From the NCBI GenBank assembly GCA_003220435.1, contig QHSL01000009.1, positions 1 to 38,737 of the forward strand: DNA of 38,737 nucleotides. The letters are read 5' to 3'. Shown piece after piece: positions 32,774 to 38,737 of the stretch. Under the pieces are notes generated by a model that made no database searches, was not told the origin of the DNA, and saw only the letters and a list, made by a program, of their open reading frames with translations. The position numbers were made by a program, and so were the translations under genes. This DNA is from Candidatus Rokuibacteriota bacterium (GTDB lineage Bacteria > Methylomirabilota > Methylomirabilia > Rokubacteriales > CSP1-6). Within the stretch, counting starts at the first letter, position 1; every line of letters starts with the position of its first letter.

Positions 32774-33904
32774 CTACGCGGGAGGATTTACACGGCCGTT
32801 GGTGTGCGCCGCCGCGCCGCGCGCCCGTTTTCTCGTGAGCAGCGCGAGCAGCGCTCGCTCTTCGGGACGCAGCGTCGCGCCCGCCACGCTCGGCGGATGC
32901 GCGCGCGAACCGCGCAGCGCAGATCCCAGGTACGCCTCCACGACGGCCGGGTGGATGTAGCAGTTCCGGCTGACCGTCGGCGTGTTCCGGAGGCGCTCGG
33001 CCACGGCCGCCACCGCCAGGTTGACGTTCTTCTTGGTCGGCGGCGCGCTGTCGGCGCCGGCGGTGCGCAGGGCGGCCAGGGCCAGCACCGTCCCAGCCCA
33101 GGTGCGGAAATCCTTCGCGGTGAATTCCCTCCCGGCGATCTGTCGGACGTACTCGTTGACGTCGGCCGAATCGATTGTCTGCCGGTCGCCGGCTGCGTCC
33201 ACGTACTGGAAGAGCTCGTGGCCCGGCAGCTCCTGACAGCGCCGGACGATGGCGGCCACGCGCCCGTCGTTGACGTCGACGGTGTGGAGCTTGCCGCCTT
33301 TCCCGCGGAACTCGAAGCGCAGGCGCGGGCCGCGCACACGCACGTGGCGGCTCCGGAGCGTCGTGAGCCCGTAGGAGCCGTTGTGCCGCGCGTACTCCGG
33401 GTTTCCGACCCGGACGAGCGTCGTCTCCAGGAGGTGGACGACGGTCGCGAGCACTTTCTCGCGTTCGTGGCCGGCCCGCCGCATGTCCAGGCGCACCCGG
33501 CGCCGGATGCGGGGCAACGCGCGGCCGAACTCGGCGAGCCTGGCATACTTTGTCTCATCACGGACTTCACGCCAGCGCGGATGGTAACGGTACTGCTTTC
33601 GCCCGTGAGCATCGCGCCCCACGGCCTGGATGTGGCCGGTGGTCGTGGGACAGATCCACACGTGCGTCCACGCCGGCGGAACGGCGATGGAGCGGATCCG
33701 CTGAAGCGTCTGCGGATCGGTCACGGCCGTGCCGTCGGCGCTCAGGTACTTGAAGCCGCGTCCGACGCGGATGCGCTGGATGCCGGGCCTCGCGTCGCTC
33801 ACGTAGCGCAGTCGCGCCGCCGCCGCGGCTTCGAGCGAGCCGTTGGCTGGAGCGTCGTTGGCGGGCGTTTCCTGCGTCTGAGACGACGTTGATATCGGGC
33901 CCAT
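32774..33904 (-). CDS. DNA topoisomerase IB (poxvirus/eukaryote-like)
   Basis: 376 residues. The N-terminal domain has GRGFKYLSADGTAVTDPQTL and IAVPPAWTHVWICPTTTGHI, then KQYRYHPRWREVRDETKYAR with basic active-site residues; the catalytic domain has NGSYGLTTLRSRHVRVRG, FTAKDFRTWAGTVLALAAL and the nucleophile Tyr316 in SRNCYIHPAVVEAYL. Bacterial TopIB relaxes supercoils by a 3'-phosphotyrosyl nick. The C-terminal 40 residues are variable and basic. AGGGGTG precedes ATG 33904. It is divergent from the PolX-like gene with 48 bp between the starts, and convergent with the Gfo/Idh gene. Confidence 0.93.
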   Translation of the reverse strand: MGPISTSSQTQETPANDAPANGSLEAAAAARLRYVSDARPGIQRIRVGRGFKYLSADGTAVTDPQTLQRIRSIAVPPAWTHVWICPTTTGHIQAVGRDAHGRKQYRYHPRWREVRDETKYARLAEFGRALPRIRRRVRLDMRRAGHEREKVLATVVHLLETTLVRVGNPEYARHNGSYGLTTLRSRHVRVRGPRLRFEFRGKGGKLHTVDVNDGRVAAIVRRCQELPGHELFQYVDAAGDRQTIDSADVNEYVRQIAGREFTAKDFRTWAGTVLALAALRTAGADSAPPTKKNVNLAVAAVAERLRNTPTVSRNCYIHPAVVEAYLGSALRGSRAHPPSVAGATLRPEERALLALLTRKRARGAAAHTNGRVNPPA

Positions 33905-33952
33905 CACCCCTGGATAGAGCAACTTCGATACCAATTTTGATGGCCCACGAGC

Positions 33953-35644
33953 ATGCTTGATCCGCTGACGATCATCCGGGCCTTGCGCGAGATGGCCACG
34001 CTCCTCGAGGTCGCCGGGCAGGAGCCGTTCAGAGCCCGCGCCTACGCGCGCGGCGCCGAAGCTCTGGAAGGTCTCGACCTCGACCTGGGACGCCTCGTGG
34101 AGGAGCGCCGTCTCACCGGGCTCTCCGGCATCGGCCCGGGGCTCGCGGCGATGATCTCGGAGCTCTATCGCACGGGGCGCTCGGAGGCGCTCGAGGAGCA
34201 GCGTCGACGCGTGCCGCCGCTGGCGCTCGCGCTTCACGGCCTTCCGCGCCTCGGGCTCGCGAAGATCGCCGCGCTGCAAGACGCGCTCGGCGTCGAGACG
34301 ATCGAGGACCTCGAGGCGGCGTGCGAAGCCGGCCGCGTGCGCGCGGTGAAGGGCATGGGCGAGAAGACGGAGCGCTTGATCCTCGAGCACATTCGCCGGC
34401 GACGCGAGCCGGAGGCGCGACGCGTGCTCCTGCCCGAAGCGCTCGCCGCGGCCCAAACCATGCGCGCCCACCTGCGCGGGGCGACCGGCGCGCAGGAGGT
34501 CGAGGTCGCCGGGGATCTCCGCCGCTGGGCGGAATCCGTTGACAGCCTGTCCCTGGTTGTCGCCTCCGACAGCCAGGTCGACACGATGAACGACGCGCGC
34601 CGGGCTCCCCTTCTGGGCGATGTGACGGCGCCGGATCCCACGGGGCTCGCGGGGCGTCTGGCCACCGGCCTTCCCGTCAGCGTGAGCATCGTGCCCCGTC
34701 ACGCGTACGCCACCGCGCTGCTGCGGGCCACCGGCTCCGCGGCGCACGTGCAGCGTCTCGAGCGCCTGGCCCGGGAGCGCGGTGTTCCTCTCGAGGCGGA
34801 GAGCGAAGCGGAGATCTATCGTCGCCTGGGGCTGTCGTTCATCCCGCCGGAGCTTCGAGAGGGCGAGGTTGAGGTCGAGGCGGCCATGGCCGGAGCTTTG
34901 CCCACCGACCTCGTGACCGAGGCCGACATCCGCGGCTTCGTCCATTGCCACACCGTGTACAGCGACGGCCGACACACCGTGGCACAGATGGCGCAGGCGG
35001 CCGACGCGCTCGGAATGGAGTACCTGACGATCACCGATCACTCGACGTCGGCGGCCTACGCCGGAGGGCTTTCGGTGGATCGCCTGAAAGCGCAGTGGGA
35101 CGAGATCGCGCGAGTCCAGGAGACCGTGACCGTGCGGCTCCTGCGTGGCACCGAGTCGGATATTCTCGCCGACGGCGCCCTCGATTATCCGGACACCATC
35201 CTGGAGCGCCTCGACGTGATCATCGCCAGCATCCACCGCCGACACAGCATGGACGCGAGCCAGATGACGCAGCGTCTCGTGCGGGCCATGGAGCTGCCGG
35301 TCTTCAAGATCTGGGGCCACGCGCTCGGGCGCCGCATCCTCTCGCGGCCACCCGTCGAGTGCCGTGTCGAAGAAGTCCTCGACGCGGTCGCGGCCAGCCG
35401 CGCCGCCGTGGAGATCAACGGCGATCCGAAACGGCTCGACCTGGCGCCGCGGTGGCTCCGGGCCGCTCGGGAGCGCGGGATCCGCTTCGTCGTGTCGACG
35501 GACGCCCACGCGGTGGCCGAGCTCGTGAACCTCCGGTACGGTGTCGCCATGGCGCGGCGCGGCTGGATCGGGCGAGACGAGGTGCTCAACACGCTGCCCG
35601 CCGACGCGTTCGCCCGAGCGGTGGCGCCGGTCACCCGCGCGTGA
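33953..35644 (+). CDS. PolX-family protein (HhH-palm-PHP) with substituted polymerase catalytic residues
   Basis: 563 residues, the normal PolX length. The N-terminal 8-kDa-like domain (EPFRARAYARGAEALEGL) and helix-hairpin-helix motifs (LSGIGPGLAAMI; HGLPRLGLAKIAAL; VKGMGEKTERLI) bind DNA. The palm motif, in active PolX GSxRR...GDxD, here reads AGDLRRWAESVDSLSLVVAS: the two metal-binding Asp are Ser198 and Ser200 and the Ser of GS is Asp188. So polymerase activity is probably lost. The C-terminal PHP domain keeps His331/His333 (VHCHTVYSDG), TITDHS, IASIHRRH and STDAH, so a phosphoesterase/exonuclease role may remain. It overlaps the next gene by 3 bases (GTGA). Confidence 0.92.
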   Translation: MLDPLTIIRALREMATLLEVAGQEPFRARAYARGAEALEGLDLDLGRLVEERRLTGLSGIGPGLAAMISELYRTGRSEALEEQRRRVPPLALALHGLPRLGLAKIAALQDALGVETIEDLEAACEAGRVRAVKGMGEKTERLILEHIRRRREPEARRVLLPEALAAAQTMRAHLRGATGAQEVEVAGDLRRWAESVDSLSLVVASDSQVDTMNDARRAPLLGDVTAPDPTGLAGRLATGLPVSVSIVPRHAYATALLRATGSAAHVQRLERLARERGVPLEAESEAEIYRRLGLSFIPPELREGEVEVEAAMAGALPTDLVTEADIRGFVHCHTVYSDGRHTVAQMAQAADALGMEYLTITDHSTSAAYAGGLSVDRLKAQWDEIARVQETVTVRLLRGTESDILADGALDYPDTILERLDVIIASIHRRHSMDASQMTQRLVRAMELPVFKIWGHALGRRILSRPPVECRVEEVLDAVAASRAAVEINGDPKRLDLAPRWLRAARERGIRFVVSTDAHAVAELVNLRYGVAMARRGWIGRDEVLNTLPADAFARAVAPVTRA

Positions 35645-36297
35645 GCCGCGTCTTCCTGCTGTCGCCGGCGTACTGCGGGGGAGAGCGCGCCCGGCTCGTG
35701 CTCAGCGATCGCGCTGCCTTCGATCTCGCCCGGCGGGTTCGTGGCGCGGCGGGTGCGCCCATCGGTGAGGTCTTCTCGTTCATGAGCGGACTCTACTTCC
35801 GCGGCAAGCTGGCGTACGCGCGGGCGTTCGCGCGCCCACCCCAGGGCCGCGTGGGAATCTACGTCATCACGCCGACCGACGGGTTGCGGCCCGCCGACGA
35901 GACGGTCGATCTCGAGCGGCTCCGACGATTCGCCAGCGTCGACATCGCCGGCGACGATCCGCGCTACCGCGAGCCGCTCGATCGCGACGCGCGCCGGCTC
36001 GCCGAGGAGACCGGAACAGCCGGCGAGGTGATCCTGCTCGGCAGCATCGCGACGGGCAAATACGTGGAGCCGCTCCTGACGGCGCTCGGCGAACGGCTGC
36101 GGTTCCCGCTGGACTTCGTCGGCCGCGGCGACATGAGCCGCGGAGGCTTGCTCCTCCGATGCGCGCGGGCGGGAACCGAGCTGACCTACGTCGGCCTTCG
36201 CGATGCGGTCCGCCGCGGGCCCCGCCCGCCTCGACTGGCGCCGGTGTCCAACGAAGGTGGTCGCGGGACGAGGACTACGCCGGCTCGATCCCGATGA
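35641..36297 (+). CDS. Conserved protein of unknown function coupled to the PolX-like gene
   Basis: 218 residues. I do not recognise a named domain. It begins MSRVFLLSPAYCGGERARLV (GTG start at 35641, overlapping the PolX stop), then GEVFSFMSGLYFRGKLAYAR, RVGIYVITPTDGLRP, GEVILLGSIATGKYVEPL and RFPLDFVGRGDMSRGGLLL. The spacing of hydrophobic strands suggests an alpha/beta fold; the single Cys is in the N-terminal AYCGGERAR. It is coupled with a DNA-repair-like gene, which suggests a DNA-related role, but no motif supports a specific one. Its 3' end overlaps the convergent selenoprotein gene by 23 bp. Confidence 0.75.
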   Translation: MSRVFLLSPAYCGGERARLVLSDRAAFDLARRVRGAAGAPIGEVFSFMSGLYFRGKLAYARAFARPPQGRVGIYVITPTDGLRPADETVDLERLRRFASVDIAGDDPRYREPLDRDARRLAEETGTAGEVILLGSIATGKYVEPLLTALGERLRFPLDFVGRGDMSRGGLLLRCARAGTELTYVGLRDAVRRGPRPPRLAPVSNEGGRGTRTTPARSR

Positions 36298-36793
36298 TCT
36301 CGTTGAAGCGGCCGAAGCCGATGTAGAGCGTCGCGTGGGCAACCAGCTCGACGATCTCGGCCTCCGAGAAGTGCCGGCGCATCTCCGACCAGAGCGCGTC
36401 GTCGACCTTCCGGTGATCGACCGCGAGCTTCTCGGCGAACCGGATCGCGGCGCGCTCGCGCGGGCTCAGGAGGTCCGACGTCTCGTCGTCGATCGCCGCG
36501 ATCTTCGCTTCCGTCACTCCCGCATGCCGGGCCCCGGCATAGCGCACGGTGAGTCAGTAGCGACACGCGTTGAGCGCGGCGATCTTCAGCCGCACCAGCT
36601 CGCGGAGCGCCGGGTCGATCGTGCCCTCGCGCGCGAGCGCCCCGCGGAAGGCGGCCAGCGCTTTCACCACGACCGGGTTGCGGGCGTAGGTTCTCGTGCT
36701 CGCCGAGGTGCCGGACTGGCGCTCGGCCTCTTCGCACAGGTGCCGGATCTCCCCGTCGACCTCGTGAATGCCCAGCGGCTCCATCCTCGCCAT
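36275..36793 (-). CDS. Selenocysteine-containing AhpD/CMD-like protein, UGA = Sec80 (CxxU)
   Basis: Read through TGA at 36554-36556, one frame of 172 residues results: an N-terminal helix pair (MARMEPLGIHEVDGEIRHLC), KALAAFRGALAREGTIDPAL, then ELVRLKIAALNACRY, Sec80, LTVRYAGARHAGV, and AEIVELVAHATLYIGFGRFN. AhpD-like proteins have C-x-x-C here (ALNGCxYCxxxH); this has Cys77-Arg-Tyr-Sec80, with Sec at the peroxidatic second Cys. Protein similarity is seen on both sides in one frame. GGGAGGGAG precedes ATG 36793. A SECIS-like hairpin follows the UGA. It probably reduces peroxides or acts as a redox relay. It lies 19 bp after the lactonase-like gene. Confidence 0.88.
36521..36556 (-). promoter_or_regulatory. 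Putative bacterial SECIS element of the AhpD-like selenoprotein
   Basis: UGA is complement 36554-36556. Twenty nt later a loop GGC (36531-36533) is closed by a perfect 7-bp stem AUGCCGG/CCGGCAU, extended by CGC/GCG (36542-36544 with 36521-36523) with one bulged U (36541). The bulged U and a G-first loop recall the E. coli fdhF SECIS. Confidence 0.72.
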
Positions 36794-36812
36794 CGTCGAC
36801 TCCCTCCCGGCG

Positions 36813-37898
36813 CTACGGAAGATCGATGATCTCGATCCAGTTCGGGTTCTTGCCCATCGGATACTCCTTGAGCCTGGTGAGTCTGCCGCTGGTCTGGTCG
36901 ATCGCGTAGCTGGACATGGCGTGGGAGAGCTGACCGACCGCCAGCAGGTAGCGGCCGGACGTGTCGATCGCGAAGCCGCGCGGCTGTTTCTCGGTCGGCA
37001 CGCTGCCGATCGGCGTCAGCGTGCCCTTCGCCGCGTCGACGGCGAAGCCGGCCAGCGTGCTCGACGTGCGCTCCGACGCGTAGAGGAACTTGCCGTCAGG
37101 CGTGATGTGCAGGTCGGCGGCCGACGGCTTGCCCTCGAAGCCGGGCGGCAGCGCGCTGACGGACTGCTTCTGCGTGAGGTCTCCGGTGGCGGCGTGATAG
37201 TCGAACACGTAGACCGCGCCGTCCAGCTCACCCACGACGTAGACGATCTTCCCGCCCGGGTGATAGACGAAATGACGAGGTCCGGCCTTGGGCTTCACCT
37301 CCGCCGCCGGCGACGTCGTCGGGGCCAGCCTGCCGGTCGCCGCGTCGAACGTGAACTGGTTGACGCGGTCGTTGCCGAGCGTGGGCACGAGCACGTGGCG
37401 GTTCGCCGCGTCGGCCATGATCGCGTGCGCGTTCGGATAGTTCGGCAGCACCTGGTGCGGCGGCTGCACGGTGCCGGGCGGCCCGATCGGGTTCACGGTG
37501 ACCTTGTGGCCGGGATACGAGGCGCCGAGGAGGAAGCGGCCCGTGCGGTCGGTGGCGATATAGGCCAGGCTGTCGGCGAGCGGACCGCTGGCGACGTGCG
37601 TGAGCTTGCCGCTCGTCGGGTCGATCGCGAAGCCGGCCGCGATCTTCGGCTCGCCGCGCGTCCCGACGTAGAGGAACCGGCGATCGGGGCTCAGCGACAT
37701 CGGTGTCGAGATGCCCGCCTTCTCGATGCCGGGGATCGGCACCTTCTCCACGAGCGTGAGATCACCGCGCTGCCGATCGAGCTGGAGGACGTAGACCTCG
37801 CTGCTCTCGGCGTTGCCGACGTACACGAACGTGGCGGCGCGCGCGGGCGACGCCATCAGCGCGCCCAGGACCACGAGAACCGCAACAAGCAAAGGCAT
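36813..37898 (-). CDS. Secreted lactonase-like beta-propeller (PF10282/YncE type)
   Basis: 361 residues. Signal peptide (LLVAVLVVLGALMASPARA, cleavage after ARA) followed by a seven-bladed propeller. Blades show as FVYVGNAESSEVYVLQLD, RFLYVGTRGEPKIAAGFAID, ANRHVLVPTLGNDRVNQFTF, GPRHFVYHPGGKIVYVVGE, GKFLYASERTSSTLAGFAVD and GRYLLAVGQLSHAMSSYAID. The family holds 6-phosphogluconolactonase-like enzymes and cell-surface propellers; export points to the latter or to an extracellular lactonase. GGGAGG precedes ATG 37898. It lies between the broken hydrolase (28 bp upstream) and the AhpD-like selenoprotein gene, likely one transcript. Confidence 0.88.
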   Translation of the reverse strand: MPLLVAVLVVLGALMASPARAATFVYVGNAESSEVYVLQLDRQRGDLTLVEKVPIPGIEKAGISTPMSLSPDRRFLYVGTRGEPKIAAGFAIDPTSGKLTHVASGPLADSLAYIATDRTGRFLLGASYPGHKVTVNPIGPPGTVQPPHQVLPNYPNAHAIMADAANRHVLVPTLGNDRVNQFTFDAATGRLAPTTSPAAEVKPKAGPRHFVYHPGGKIVYVVGELDGAVYVFDYHAATGDLTQKQSVSALPPGFEGKPSAADLHITPDGKFLYASERTSSTLAGFAVDAAKGTLTPIGSVPTEKQPRGFAIDTSGRYLLAVGQLSHAMSSYAIDQTSGRLTRLKEYPMGKNPNWIEIIDLP

Positions 37899-37926
37899 GA
37901 TGTCCTCCCTTCGAACATGTCGGCCC

Positions 37927-38558
37927 TCACGGCCGGCGCGCCGGGTCGTTCAGGTGCAGCGCCGGCGTCCACCGAAGGCCGAGCCTCATGACGTCGCCGA
38001 GCACGTCGTCGCCCGCCGGCACCACCCCCGCTCCATCCACGCCACCAGGTCGTCGAACGCCTGCTGGCGCATGGCGCCGTCGAAGCTGCAGTGCGCCGGC
38101 CAGCGCATCGCCCGCTGGACCAGCAGGTGCCCGCTCCCGGCGGCCTCGGCGCGACGGCGGTAGTCCTGCTGGAGGCGGAACGGCACCCGGAAGTCGGCCG
38201 TCTCGTGGATCGTCATCAGGGGCACGCGAATCTTGCCCTTCAGCTCCGCGAAGACCGGATTCGCGTCGCGCGAGCGTGCGCCGGCCGCGGGCGTGATCCG
38301 GCGCACTTCGCGATTGAGGGTCGCCGCGTCGACGCCGAGCCCCGGGTCGATGTCGTAGCGGATGTGTCGCGTGTCGGCGTGACGCGCGAATTCTTGTGCG
38401 CGCTGCGGCCCCGGATCGCGCGGGTTGAGGTTCATGAGGTAGCGCGGCTTCATGCCGTCGAGGCGAAGCGGGAGGTCGCCGCCCGCCAGGTGCTTCACGA
38501 CGATCAGCACGAGCGCCAGCAGCGCGAGCGCCCCGAGCGCGCCCGGCCCCCGTGGCAT
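37927..38558 (-). pseudogene. Truncated and frameshifted alpha/beta hydrolase
   Basis: ATG 38558 opens a membrane-anchor or signal segment (ALGALALLALVLIVVKHLAG) and then the end of a hydrolase: NPRDPGPQRAQEFARHAD, IRVPLMTIHETADFRVPF with a catalytic-type Asp, and a late RWPAHCSFDG with a possible catalytic His. No GxSxG nucleophile is present, and about half the normal length is missing. Near the end the frame breaks at a CCCCC run (38025-38029): the first frame stops at 37986, while another frame gives VVPAGDDVLGDVMRLGLRW and a longer end to 37927. One extra G on the coding strand would join them. It may be decay, or a sequencing slip on top of a truncation. Confidence 0.6.
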
Positions 38559-38560
38559 CG

Positions 38561-38737
38561 TCACGCCGGCAGCCACGCCACGGTGCGGATCTCGCCGAAC
38601 TCGCGGGCGACCTTGCGCCAGGACTCGCCCGCGTCCTCGGTGACGTAGACCTCGCCGAAGAGCGTGAACGCCACGATCCGCGCGGGGTCGGCGGGGTGGG
38701 TCGCGAGACTCCACAGCGTCGCGTTGGGCCGGCCGGG
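38561..38737 (-). CDS. BNR/YCF48-type beta-propeller protein, C-terminal end (5' end outside window)
   Basis: The frame is open to the window edge; 58 residues are visible. LWSLATHPADPARIVAFTLF and GEVYVTEDAGESWRKVARE show one full BNR (Asp-box) blade: S/T-x-D-x-G-x-x-W. It ends EFGEIRTVAWLPA before TGA 38561-38563. Proteins of this type are sialidase-like propellers with 6-8 such blades, often called WD40/YVTN/BNR-like in these genomes. The hydrolase frame starts 2 bp after its stop, so the genes were probably coupled. Confidence 0.75.
   Translation of the reverse strand, partial: PGRPNATLWSLATHPADPARIVAFTLFGEVYVTEDAGESWRKVAREFGEIRTVAWLPA

Overview
The window is GC-rich bacterial chromosome. 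Its families (standalone xanthine-dehydrogenase/CoxLMS-type hydroxylase, hydantoinase/oxoprolinase pair, LLM flavin oxidoreductase, VOC proteins, AhpD/CMD proteins, BNR-repeat and lactonase beta-propellers, selenocysteine use) fit an uncultured soil or subsurface lineage such as Candidatus Rokubacteria/Methylomirabilota. That placement is inference from gene content; no rRNA or marker gene is present. No tRNA, rRNA, CRISPR array, IS element or replication origin was seen.

Layout. 1-1,320: 5'-truncated malate/lactate dehydrogenase, then three decayed gene tails (ankyrin repeat, dienelactone-hydrolase-like, signal peptidase I). 1,324-3,857: metallo-beta-lactamase hydrolase, periplasmic binding protein, 2OG-Fe(II) dioxygenase. 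3,935-8,491: RND efflux adaptor and pump. 8,544-13,394: DinB-like remnant, selenocysteine peroxiredoxin, MFS transporter, methyltransferase, alpha/beta hydrolase, LLM oxidoreductase. 13,416-15,043: aminotransferase and RidA. 15,076-20,098: a four-gene operon (hydantoinase A and B, two VOC proteins). 20,239-21,831: a foreign-looking pair, DUF5131 three-Cys protein plus TcmP partner (frameshifted). 21,888-26,328: SDR lacking the catalytic Tyr, AhpD-like protein, Tat-exported serine hydrolase, TPR protein, duplicated EthD-like protein, CMD protein. 26,445-30,519: 61-bp tandem palindromic repeats, then a molybdenum hydroxylase operon (FAD, 2Fe-2S and Mo subunits, MoaD-like protein). 30,520-31,105: gene-poor stretch. 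31,110-32,758: cupin and Gfo/Idh/MocA oxidoreductase. 32,774-36,297: topoisomerase IB, a PolX-like protein with a lost polymerase active site, and a linked unknown gene. 36,275-38,737: operon with BNR protein, broken hydrolase, lactonase-like propeller and a selenocysteine AhpD-like protein.

Main result: two genes that look split by in-frame TGA codons are better read as selenoproteins. The peroxiredoxin has Sec44 in place of the peroxidatic Cys, with a resolving Cys49. The AhpD-like protein has a C-x-x-Sec motif. In both, a strong stem-loop with a G-led 3-nt apical loop lies 17 and 20 nt after the UGA, as expected for a bacterial SECIS. Both are thiol peroxidase-type folds, so they may form part of a selenium-based peroxide defence; the SelA/B/C/D machinery must lie elsewhere.

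A second theme is promoter architecture. Several genes have a -10-like hexamer 5-9 nt before the start codon and no ribosome binding site, suggesting leaderless mRNAs. One 21-bp gap carries overlapping -10 boxes on both strands serving two divergent genes. A third theme is decay: most of the gene fragments here are 3' ends.
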